This document shows positions 1 through 9,700 of a DNA stretch of 32,840 nt, in pieces. The notes beneath the pieces are model-generated. The model had not been told where the DNA came from. It did no database searches and saw only the letters and a list, made by a program, of their open reading frames with translations. A program made the position numbers and the translations under genes. Origin of the DNA: Triparma columacea (lineage: Eukaryota; Sar; Bolidophyceae; Parmales; Triparmaceae); the NCBI GenBank assembly GCA_030267965.1, contig BRYA01000199.1, positions 1-32,840 of the forward strand. The letters run 5' to 3'. Each line of letters starts with the position of its first letter. Positions within the stretch are counted from its first letter, which is position 1.

Positions 1-37
1 ATTTACACTCCACCACCTAGATAGTCCAAACTTATCA

Positions 38-214
38 TGCGGGGACACCCCGCAACCCCGTTTGACGCTGCGCTAGCCGTCCTCATTACGAAAAAAATAC
101 GAAAGAATAGTGAATTGATCAATTGAACAAAGTTGGCCATCCCATGGATATCCATGAGAGAGCCAAAAAATTTGAGCCTGTGGTGGATATTATCCACCAG
201 AGAGAAAATTTTCT
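38..214. repeat. Cluster of short perfect palindromes downstream of the START gene
   Basis: Four perfect inverted repeats and one hairpin lie in under 180 bp. A 7-bp stem with a 3-nt loop is at 38-54, a 12-bp palindrome at 113-124, a 14-bp palindrome at 143-156, a 9-bp-arm palindrome with a 1-nt centre at 181-199, and a 12-bp palindrome at 203-214. The last two begin within 40 bases of the stop codon of the minus-strand START gene, so they would lie in its 3' UTR. They could shape RNA 3' ends or be the decayed end of a foldback element. The sequence does not decide between these. Confidence 0.6.
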
Positions 215-219
215 GGATT

Positions 220-3200
220 TTACTTAGGCAGAACACTGCTTACTTTAGCCTTCCAACCTCCTACCCTTATAATATCTCCACCATCAGTTCCTCCAACACT
301 TGCTCTCCTAATACTCGCTCTTAAAGCACCTGCTAGACCACCCTCAGCTTCAGCATCAACACTTGCTCTCCTCACACTCTCTCTCCTTCTTGCATCTCTA
401 TCTGCTGGAATAAAGTCTACAGGTACTGATGCTTTCTTCACATCAGTAAACCACTCTGGCTGCTCCTCTTCCCATTTAGCCCAATTCAACTCAACCCATT
501 TCTTAATTTTTCCTTCAATTGAGACCCATTGATGCCTTGAGTTTGTTAAGACCTCAAACTTCATTTTATCGCTTTCTCCTTCAAGGAAATGTGCTATTGA
601 AATATCCTTTCCCCTTTGTATACTCCAGAAGGTGTGCAAGTACTTCCTCTCAATGTTAAATAAGAAGACAGCAAGGCACAGAGTAGTTATAGGAATGAAT
701 GAACTCATAATTGATGAAGCAATATCAATTGCCTTCTCACCAACATAAGGTGAAGCTAAATATATTGACACTGGTAGGCTACCTATTGTCAATACAAGAC
801 CAAACAACCAATAAGCTCCTCCTATTTCATTATGATGTCTTAAGTGCACCAATGAAGTAAAGTCTACAACGATCTTTACAACAACTCTGAATAGAATACT
901 ATTCAAAATCTCTAAGTTGCCCCCTACTGGAAGCCAGTACCAAAAATCTCCCCTCAAAATCTTAACCAACAAGTACAGACCAAGGTCAGATCCAATGTAG
1001 AGAAAGGCCCAACTACCCCCAATCAACCCAAGGAGAACTATTGTTGTACACCTTATTAGAAGCATTCCAGCAGTGAACAGCAGCATGGACACAAATACTA
1101 CTGTTCTCTTGCTTGCTTTTGCTGGTATATATCCATAGAAGTCTGGTGAATGTTCTCTCCCAGCAGGGTCTGTATCCCAGTCATAACTAATTGATGCAGA
1201 GGCAAAGCCTGTTGTAATTGCTGACACTGCAACTGAAAGCCATGCTGAAGTTCCAACATCATCTTTGTCACTTGTTACTATAGCCATAAGTAGGATGATC
1301 ACTCCAGGGATTGCCTCAGCAAACATCTCAATCCCTTTCATAACTGTCATCTCCACCATTGGGCTAAATGCAGTCCCAACCTCTTGCTTTACTCCACTTG
1401 CTACCCTGTAAGCATCTACTGCAGGCTTGTACCCAAGCAAGATTGGAATCCACTCCCGTACCACCCTCTTCATCCCCAACTTTTTGTTTTTTGCATACAC
1501 AATAAGCATCTGGAGGCCAATAGACACTGCCAAACTTGCGAAAGATGCCTTAAAGTAACCATACTTCTTATTGCTCCAAAATTTGTGTGTCACATACACA
1601 TCAGTTACTAAATCGACCATGCTTGTAACAGCACCAAACGTTACCCTTGCCTTCAAGCCTAATTTTGACTTCATAAATAGTTTCTTAACAATCTCCTCAA
1701 GCATGGGCTTAAACCATGTTTGTTCATTCATAACCTCCTGCACTTCAGTAAATTGATGGGCCCATTCATCAACAGCATGAGCAGCAGTCAAAGTAGTCAA
1801 CATGACTGCTTTCATTGCACTCCCAATCTCCCATCCCCTGGCTTCTTCCTCACTCTTATCTTCTCCCTCAATTGTTGCTGTCTTTTTAAATTTGTTCATA
1901 ACCACTGCATACAGCATAGTTCTCATGAAACCATGCTGCTCTGTAATCTCTTTCAGTGCCTTATTGGTGGCAATAAACTCCCTCACCACCTCTACTATAC
2001 TGTCTCCATCAGTCCTTTTCTTCACTCGCTCCATCAGCTGCTCTCCAAACCTCCTTCCATCCTGTTCCCCAACTCCTGTGCTCTTCAGCAGATTGTCAAA
2101 GTAGTAAGCAGCATCAGTTGCCATGCCTAGATGCTCGATTACACTCTTTTTGCTGGCAGCTTTTCCTAAATCCTCCTGTCTAGTCATCATTTCAACATCT
2201 GTCTTCATCTGACCAACATCAGAGAACCTTACAGCTGTGAGATGCCCTTTGTGTTCAACTGTGATTACAATTGTCTTGTTGTTAACTCTGTAAAGCTTGA
2301 GCTGAGAGTCAGCTCGGCTTTTAAGCTCCCAGAAGAAGGCTGCAACTTCCTTGTGGGATGCTCTCACAGTTATTGACGTCTTCCCCCACCCCATTCCCTT
2401 CTCTGCCTTTATCAATGTCTTTCCAGTTAACGCACTACTGATCTCTTGAGCTCCATCAATCTCGTCAAAGTGACTCTCAATCCCTGGTGCTCCCTCAATT
2501 GCAATCTCCTCAAACTTTTCAATTATCTGCTGTCTCTTGAAGGCGTCAATCTCTTTGCTCTTTTCAAACTTCTTCCTTAAACTTGAGACTTGTGCAAGAA
2601 ACCTTGGTGCAATCTTGTTCATGATAGAAGAGTAGAAAATACCACCAAGGTCTACCTTTGTTGTGAAAGTGACTGATGTTTGTGGCACACCTCCACTAGG
2701 GTCAAGTGGCTCAAATACCCATACTGTATGGATCTTTCCTAAGATATTCCTAGCCTTCACTGGAAAGTCTACCTGAAGTTGGTCTGTATCTGCAACATCA
2801 ATAATAACTTTGCCATCATCTTGCTTGAACCAGGTAACTTTACTCCGACCATCACGTGGAGAAAAACCAGGGAGACCAAGGTCCCTTGTTGTGATGTAGT
2901 AGAGAGTGTGGGGATTAACATTTACTACCTTCATAGTGGTTATCCCATTCGTTTTAGCTTTCTTCATTTCGTTTCTACTGTTTAGACCAACTGTTTCATT
3001 TGCTGCACACTCCTCTACGCTCGCATCAACCACAGTAGTGGCAAAACCAGTCCCACTGCTTGCCCCATCAACATGAACTAGCTTCATCTTGACCCTCTCA
3101 TCAGAACTCTTCAGTTCGTGAAAGTTTTCCTCCACCTTGCACTTCTCATAGAATTCTTTCCCCTTCCTAATTGCTTTCTCCTCCTCCTTGGTATAATCTT

Positions 3201-4356
3201 GAGGCTCATTCTTTATGATATTTGCAAGGTATTCCAGCGCAGCCCTGTCAATCTTGTCATCACTCTGGTGAAACTTCTTCCGCAATTCAATCATGTTGCT
3301 TGCATACCAGGTTGACAAGCGATTCATGACAAAACTTGGCACAGAGCCCTTGATGTCCACCTTGGAAGCAAATGTGACTTTAGTCTGGGGAACGCCACCA
3401 GTGGTTATGAGTGCTTCAAGCAACCAGGTAGTTGTTGCAGATGCATGCACAGTTCCAGAGATTAAGCTGGTTCTAGCTGATGCACGCTGGGTTCCTGATC
3501 TTATGCGTGCAATTCTTGTTCTTGCACGAGATATTCCCGATTTTCTAAGTTCAACACCTGCACTCAATGGGAAGTCTTTGTTTAGCAAGTTGGTGTCTTT
3601 GTACACTGTCCAGCATTTTGTACCTTCCTTCTCTTGCTGCCAGCATACAATTTGCCTCCACTCCCTATCAGAGAATCCTCGAATCCCAAGGCTCCTCCTG
3701 TTCAAATACAGCTGTGAGTGGTTGTTCAGCTTCTTCGTTTCTATGGCCTTGTAATTTTTCCCAATTTTGGCCTGCCTCTGCCTTGAATCCTTAATGAATT
3801 CGTACGCCACACACTCTGCAAGTGAAGCATCTATGACAGTCTCACACATGCCAACCACCAAGCCTTCACCATCAAGGTGCCCAGTTTTTAACTTGACCCG
3901 TTGGTCTCGGGTCTTCACATTCTTGAATTTCTTGCTTGCCATGCACTTCCCATAGAACTCCTTGCCGTCCCTTATAACCGCCTCCTCCTCCTCGGTGTAA
4001 TCCTGTGGCTCATTCCTAACAATATTGGCAAGAGCCTCCAGCGCAGCTTGGTCAATCTCCTCATCAGTCTGTTTGGTGTCACCGACACTGACTGGGGACA
4101 GTTGGATCCCTTCGACTTTTTCGTCCTCCAGATTTTCGGCGTCGTCAAGCTCGTTGGGAGGATCGTAGGCGCGAGTAACGCGTCCCTTCTCCATATCATT
4201 GTCATTGATAAACTCAATAATATCGTCAGGAGCACCAACAATCTCCTCATGTACTTCGCTCTCTACGTCAAAATTTTGTTCTTGGTCAGTGAGGCCCCTC
4301 TCGTTGTCGTTTACGGCGACGACTTGCTCGTCCTCCTGCTTGGGGCTAACTTTCAT
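220..4356 (-). CDS. START-domain protein with C-terminal multi-pass membrane region
   Basis: Single-exon gene of 1378 residues, reading from the ATG at 4356. The frame stays open to an ATG at 4515, but the extra 53 residues look like untranslated leader, so the downstream start is preferred. After an acidic N-terminus come two tandem START-like lipid-binding domains (about 97-365 and 367-598), each ending in the family pattern GGVPQT...KVD...LRKKF. A shorter third START-like segment covers about 645-765. The C-terminal half has seven or more hydrophobic segments (about 902-922, 934-953, 1003-1027, 1036-1055, 1083-1133, 1178-1204, 1211-1233) with an XK-like look (DLVTDVYV, KGIEMFAEAIPG, FYGYIP). 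This architecture is familiar from stramenopile and haptophyte algae. The likely role is lipid sensing or transfer at a membrane. The tail (about 1318-1363) has three RRxS sites of protein kinase A type. The exact substrate is unknown. Confidence 0.85.
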   Translation of the reverse strand: MKVSPKQEDEQVVAVNDNERGLTDQEQNFDVESEVHEEIVGAPDDIIEFINDNDMEKGRVTRAYDPPNELDDAENLEDEKVEGIQLSPVSVGDTKQTDEEIDQAALEALANIVRNEPQDYTEEEEAVIRDGKEFYGKCMASKKFKNVKTRDQRVKLKTGHLDGEGLVVGMCETVIDASLAECVAYEFIKDSRQRQAKIGKNYKAIETKKLNNHSQLYLNRRSLGIRGFSDREWRQIVCWQQEKEGTKCWTVYKDTNLLNKDFPLSAGVELRKSGISRARTRIARIRSGTQRASARTSLISGTVHASATTTWLLEALITTGGVPQTKVTFASKVDIKGSVPSFVMNRLSTWYASNMIELRKKFHQSDDKIDRAALEYLANIIKNEPQDYTKEEEKAIRKGKEFYEKCKVEENFHELKSSDERVKMKLVHVDGASSGTGFATTVVDASVEECAANETVGLNSRNEMKKAKTNGITTMKVVNVNPHTLYYITTRDLGLPGFSPRDGRSKVTWFKQDDGKVIIDVADTDQLQVDFPVKARNILGKIHTVWVFEPLDPSGGVPQTSVTFTTKVDLGGIFYSSIMNKIAPRFLAQVSSLRKKFEKSKEIDAFKRQQIIEKFEEIAIEGAPGIESHFDEIDGAQEISSALTGKTLIKAEKGMGWGKTSITVRASHKEVAAFFWELKSRADSQLKLYRVNNKTIVITVEHKGHLTAVRFSDVGQMKTDVEMMTRQEDLGKAASKKSVIEHLGMATDAAYYFDNLLKSTGVGEQDGRRFGEQLMERVKKRTDGDSIVEVVREFIATNKALKEITEQHGFMRTMLYAVVMNKFKKTATIEGEDKSEEEARGWEIGSAMKAVMLTTLTAAHAVDEWAHQFTEVQEVMNEQTWFKPMLEEIVKKLFMKSKLGLKARVTFGAVTSMVDLVTDVYVTHKFWSNKKYGYFKASFASLAVSIGLQMLIVYAKNKKLGMKRVVREWIPILLGYKPAVDAYRVASGVKQEVGTAFSPMVEMTVMKGIEMFAEAIPGVIILLMAIVTSDKDDVGTSAWLSVAVSAITTGFASASISYDWDTDPAGREHSPDFYGYIPAKASKRTVVFVSMLLFTAGMLLIRCTTIVLLGLIGGSWAFLYIGSDLGLYLLVKILRGDFWYWLPVGGNLEILNSILFRVVVKIVVDFTSLVHLRHHNEIGGAYWLFGLVLTIGSLPVSIYLASPYVGEKAIDIASSIMSSFIPITTLCLAVFLFNIERKYLHTFWSIQRGKDISIAHFLEGESDKMKFEVLTNSRHQWVSIEGKIKKWVELNWAKWEEEQPEWFTDVKKASVPVDFIPADRDARRRESVRRASVDAEAEGGLAGALRASIRRASVGGTDGGDIIRVGGWKAKVSSVLPK

Positions 4357-5188
4357 GCTCAAGAGGGGGGGGAAGGCTGAAAGGTGGAAGGGTAGTTTGG
4401 GGATAAGTGAGATTTTTTTGAAACGGTATCGGTCGTGGCGAGATAATGAGGGACAACAACAGTTGTCGCTAATTAATTTACGGCGATTGACTCCAGTGCA
4501 GTCAACCAACCCCACCGTCCTGGTCGAGGCACCAAGGTGGATATGAGCTGAGGCTTGGATTTTTACGTTGCGGTCGTTTATTCCTCAATTTACGTCTTGT
4601 ACCCCCCGAGTTTGGGTCTCTATGCACATTCTTACCTTCAACGAAGCTTTTACAGGGGCTAATTCTTGGGGTTTACTTTGGCTGAGGACGGGAAGGGGAA
4701 AGGGGGGGAGGTGGTGAGGGATAAAGGGTGATAATATTCGTCAAAGAACCTCAGTAAGTCCGGGTGAGGGTATCGTAAGCCCGGGAGTGTAGCTAAAATC
4801 TCCGTCAGGCATCTCATGAAGATGAATAATCCATGGATCTGGAATTTACTGGTTTCGGGGGAGCTCTTCAGATTTCTATATACTGCCGAATTTGTGTTTC
4901 TTTTGCATTAAACGCGTCAACTAATAGACAATGGTCACTCCTCGTACGTCCTCACCTCTAAGTTTTCGCTATTCTTGGTTCTTTTCAAAAATTAAAAATG
5001 TGGGTCAAGTTGGTTCATGTGCTAAACTGTTTAGAAGTGGGGGGGGTGAAAACGAACGGGGACGGACGGGGCGACCACAGAGGGGGATGGGGAGCACCTC
5101 GAGCCTTCTGCATCACAAACTAATTTCAAAAAGTACCATAATTATGGGGTAAAGTGTGACGTTATGAATGTCCTCCCTTCCCCCTCTA
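4357..5188. other. Intergenic region between two minus-strand genes
   Basis: It holds the promoter and 5' leader of the START gene and the 3' flank of the carrier gene. Two small hairpins sit in the probable leader: arms 4452-4457/4462-4467 and arms 4487-4492/4500-4505. Short open frames here (for example 4931-5152 plus) show no domain, no coding character and no splice partner. Nothing else could be supported. Confidence 0.5.
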
Positions 5189-6274
5189 TTACCGTTCCTC
5201 AACCAGTAGTCTCTCCAGCACTCCGTCATAGATCGGTAGCACAGTCGCAGCCACCGGTCCGGCCCTAGCAATAGTAGGTCCTACGCCCTTCCAGAAACCT
5301 GCCCAACCCTTCTCCCTCCAGATATTCCTAGCCATGTCCAAACTACCTGGAGTGTCCCCGCCTCCCGGATTCAAAACGTGGTGTGCGTATATCTTCGACC
5401 TAACCGTATCAGCCGGGAATATAGCCGCCCAGCAAATGCACCCTGCCGCCGCTGCTGCAGCCATTCTCTCCCAAACCGTAACTTCTAGTGCGCTCTTGTT
5501 CCCTTCTCTTGCAATCCACCTTTTCCCGGCCTCGTAAACTAGCATATACAAACCCCTCCCCCCACCCTCGCATGCAACATGTGCACCGTACCCTACGTAG
5601 AAGTTTCTCATTGTCGCCGTGCTCCTTGGGGACCCCTTGTGCCACCAGGTTTCAAGGACGACCTCCTTGAGGGTTAGGGAGGGACGGACTTGCTGGGTTG
5701 TCTTTACTATTATGAAGGGGGAGGTTAGAAGGGATACGACTGCGCCAGCGAGGGCGCCGGAGAAGGCTACAGAAAGGAGGGAATCATCGGTTAGGTAGTT
5801 GGGACCTGTAGATATGCCGTACTGGGGGAAGGAGGGGAAGCGGAGGAGGGAGAGATGAGGACAGGTGGGGAAAGGCTCATGTTACTTAAACACGAACGTG
5901 ATGAAAAGTAAACCCCTCACCTTTTCTCCCTCAACTGTGCCCTTGTTGATCTCCTTTCTAAAAAGCGCTCTCCTAACATTGTCGTAGATCGCAAAGTTAA
6001 CGCTTGCAACTGCCCCCACTGTCATTAAAGGCGGTCCGACGCCGCTATAAAGTACCATCAGCTCCTTGCCTGTCCTAGGCATCCTACCTGCGCCGCCGGT
6101 TTGGAGGGCGACCTTTAAGCTGTCTAATGGGTGACCTATTAATAGACCTACAGAACCTGCTATGTATCCTGCTGTTATTGAGGAGAACACAGTTGACAGT
6201 GTTGTTGAATTGGACACTCTGGTTGATCGACGAGTTAGGAGTTGAGAGGATGGATGAGAGGGGGGGCGATACAT
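5189..6274 (-). CDS. Mitochondrial carrier family (SLC25) protein, two exons
   Basis: Exon 1 is 6274-5921 and exon 2 is 5821-5189. The phase-0 intron (5920-5822, 99 bp) starts GTGAGG and ends CCCCCAG, giving 328 residues, the usual length for the family. All three carrier repeats are visible by their signature: GHPLDSLKVALQT at about residues 47-59, SPFIIVK at 152-158, and FPADTVRSK at 253-261. Each is followed by the expected second helix, for example GFWKGVGPTIARAGPVAA. Such proteins form six-helix exchangers of the mitochondrial inner membrane. The first signature resembles the carnitine/ornithine-type branch (SLC25A20/29/45-like), but the solute cannot be read from the sequence. The second repeat signature lacks the usual acidic residue. 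The short serine/threonine-rich N-terminus has no clear presequence, which is normal for carriers. Confidence 0.9.
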
Positions 6275-6727
6275 TTTTAATTAATCCTAACAGAGGTTGG
6301 AGGTGCAGTGCCGGAAGTCGGGGTTGGTGGGAGATTGTATTTATATAGGTAGTGTGTGAGTGTATGTATGTTTTTGTGGTATGCGTGTGTATGTGTGTAT
6401 GTTTCAAGTTTGTAGAGGTATTAACGAAGTCCTATGTGATGTTTCACGAATTGAAATTGGGGTCCAGGTTGGAGTACGAATCGCTCCCTGACTTCAGACT
6501 TTCAGACTTCGTTGGTGAGATTTTGCCCCTCCATCCCCATCCTTCAATCGTTCATAAATCAGTGACGAACACCCTCCTCAAGCTCCTAGAGCTTTTGACT
6601 CTAATTTCTCCACCGTCTTAATATCCCACGGCTCTCTCCAGCTCCATATCTGCCAGCTGCTCAGACCCGACCCTCACCACAATAAACCTGTTCACTTCAA
6701 AACTACCACCTTGCATCCTATCCCAAC
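6275..6727. other. Divergent intergenic region with GT-rich low-complexity tract
   Basis: This 453-bp spacer separates the minus-strand carrier from the plus-strand U-box/coiled-coil gene, so it must hold both promoters. Positions about 6349-6405 are an irregular GT/TATG-rich tract. A plus-strand open frame (6352-6621) runs through the tract but has no domain and is not supported as a gene. Confidence 0.45.
6338..6347 (-). promoter_or_regulatory. Possible TATA box for the carrier gene
   Basis: The minus strand reads TATATAAATA here, 64-73 bases upstream of the carrier start codon at 6274, a plausible distance allowing a short leader. This is sequence resemblance only; no transcription start is known. 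Confidence 0.35.
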
Positions 6728-9700
6728 ATGAATAATGAGGAAGACAGCCCCAACAGCGAGTGCAGCATCAGCTTCAAGCCCTGGTACATGATTGACAACC
6801 CTGTTGTGTGGGGGGGGCGGCTTTACGAGATGGACCTTCTGAAACAATGCTGGAAAGTGAAGGAGGAGGGCTTCGACCCTGCGACGAACAGGACTATAAC
6901 CAACTCGCAGCTCGTGACGTGCACCAGCATTGCGACGATCATCCATGATTGGAAAAGGCACAAGCAGGAGCAGAAGCAGGCGGTCGCTGAGATCAGGAAG
7001 AAGATAACGGAGGATAACAAAAAGGCTTTGCTTAAGCAGAAGAAGAAGCAAGAGGAGGAACACAAGAAGGCCCTTCTGAAGCAGCAGAAGAAGCTAGAGG
7101 AAGAACACAAGAAGGCCCTTTTAAAGCAGCAGAAGAAGCTAGAGGAAGAACACAAGAAGGCCCTTCTGAAGCAGCAGAAGAAGCTAGAGAAGGAGCATGA
7201 GGAACAAGTGGGAGAGATGAAGAGAGAACACGAAGATGAGAAGAGCGAACTGCAGAGGCGACGTAAAGAGGGCGATTCTGAAAACTCGAAGCTCCGGCAG
7301 ACATCGAAGGCCCTGGCGGTGACGATTTCCGAGAACAAGAAGACAATAGCTGGCAACGTGAAGAAAATGGCCGAGGCCGAGGCCACGATAAAGGGTCTAA
7401 GGGACACAGTCGCAAGGCGAGAAAAATCAATTAAGGAACAGCTCGTGGCGAACTTGGCCGATAAGCATACCATCTCCAGCAAGGAGGAGGAGATCGAAGG
7501 CCATGAGGCCACCGTCAAGTATTACAAGGAGAAGTTCGAGGAAATTGAACGGGAAGTCACAGCGAAAGAGGAATCTATCGAGGGCTACCAGACCTCCATT
7601 GAGGTCCACACAGAGCGAGTCGACAATTTGAGGCAAACACTCATCAAATTGAAGGTCGAATATGATGCCATGGATGAGAAGCATCGTGAATATAAGAGAA
7701 AACACGAAGAAGAGAAGAGAAAGAGGGAAGATAAATTCGAAAAGAGAATAAACGAAGTGAAGGCTCACTTGAAGGGGAAGCACTCGCAACAAATCACCAA
7801 GTTAAACGACAAGATTGCCCAACTAGAAGCTGCGAGCAAGAAGAAGGCAGCAGTTCGCACCAATATCGAGGATCTCAGGGCTTTAGTGGAAAGCGCCGAG
7901 TCGAAAGTGTCCGAGGCTGAGTCTAAACTGACCGTGGTGGAAAACGCGAAGCAAAGGCTGCAGATGCAAATCAAAGCTGACCATGTAACAATAAGCGAAC
8001 TCAAGGCGACGATGAAAGAGCTGAAGAAAGGCGACGTTTGCACGCTAGGGACAATGATGGAACTGGAGAGTGAAAAGAGCCAGAGACTGCAAAAGAAGCT
8101 GCTCCATGCGGAAGAGATGGCGAAGGAGAAGAAAAATAGCGTCCTAAATTTCAACCAGCTGACAGATGAGGTCAATGACTTGTCGCACAAGAACGCGGAC
8201 TTGGAGAAGGACAACGCCGATTTACGGAAGGAGAACAACGTTTACGAAACAATGGTGGGCTCCTGGACCGAGAAGCTAACGATGTCGAAAATGGAGATCG
8301 CGAGGCTGCAGCAAGAGAAGAAAGTTCTCTCTGAGGAAAACACGCGCTACGAGAACACCATAGTTAAGTCTGATGAGAAGATCGCCCTATCGAACACAGA
8401 GAAGGGTCAGCTGCAGGAGGAGATGAAAGACCTGGCTGCTCTGGTCAAGTCTCACAAGTGCGACCTCGATGTAGCGAAGACAAAGTTGAAGATGTCGAAC
8501 AAATCTAACGAGGACCTTGACAAGGAAGTGCACGATCTGCAGGAGAAGATCGACGTACTGAAGCGTGAAAACGAGCAAGCACAGGAGGAATCTAAGCAAC
8601 TTAAGGAGCACGAAGAAACGACATGTGCCTTGGAGAAGAGGGTAGAAGAGGCGGAGAAAGATCGAGATGCCTTGGAGAAGAGGGTAGGAGAGGCGGAAAA
8701 AGATCGAGACACACTTAAATTCTTTGTCAAGGAATACGAGGAGACAATCAACGCTAAAACCTTTGAGATTGCTAAGATGGGATTGGAGATTGAAAAGCTA
8801 GGGGCAATGATGGATTTGGAGATTGAAAAGAGACTGCTAGAGAATCTGCATCATGCCGAAGAGATGGAGAAGGAGAGGAAAAAGAAGGTCCCCCTCTACG
8901 GTCATTTCACTCACCTCCCTCCCTCTTCTTACCGTCCCCCTCTAATCCTCCCGACCTCCTCACTCCATCCCCCCCCATCCCTCTCTCCATCCCTCCCTCT
9001 TCCTTCTTCATCCACAACGGTACAACCCCAACAAACTCCAAAAACCGATCAATCAATCACGATAAGCAACCTCCGCCGTATGCAGGAGTACAACTACACC
9101 AACCAAACAATGTCCGACCTTTACAATCGTCCCTCCCCCTGCACCTCCCCCCTTTTTCCTAAGCACTGTGTTCCCGGCCCGAGGGCGTGCGGCCGGTGCT
9201 CGGGCTGTAAGTCCCTCTCAGCCGAGGGTGTGAAGCTGGTGAAGGAGTGCTGCATGTTGAGAGGTTGGTCCGCCATCGCAAGCTACATTATTTTCAGGAT
9301 TGACGAGGGGAGGGAGGGGAGGGCGCCGAAGGGGGGGGCGCCGAAGTTGGGAAGAGAGGACGTGGAGTTCTTCACGAAGGCTTGCGAGTACGTTGAAAGG
9401 ATGGGGTGGGAGGGGACAGTTGCGTTGCCTGAGTTTCAGCGTGTTAAGTGGTACTTGACTTTACTGGGCGGGGGGATTGAGGGAGGGGGGGGGGACTTGT
9501 CTCACAAGAACGCCGCTTCATCTGCTCCCGTTGCCAAGACTGCCGCTTCATCTGCTCCCGTTGCCAAGACTGCCGCTTCACCTGCTCCCGTTGCCAAGAC
9601 TGCCGCTTCATCTGCTCCCGTTGCCAAGACTGCCGCTTCACCTGCTCCCGTTGCCAAGACTGCCGCTTCACCTGCTCGCGTTGCCAAGACTGCCGCTTCA

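Noticed and set aside
3..236. 77-codon minus-strand open frame at the window edge
   Set aside because: It overlaps the START gene's 3' end and consists of the palindrome cluster; no domain or coding character.
220..4515. Upstream ATG at 4515 for the START gene
   Set aside because: The extra 53 residues look like leader sequence with small hairpins and no targeting pattern; the ATG at 4356 opens directly into the acidic N-terminus. Kept only as an alternative.
4931..5152. 73-codon plus-strand open frame
   Set aside because: Low-complexity end, no recognisable domain, no splice partner; probably chance.
6352..6621. 89-codon plus-strand open frame upstream of the U-box gene
   Set aside because: Begins in the GT-rich repeat tract and shows no domain; more likely promoter or leader sequence.
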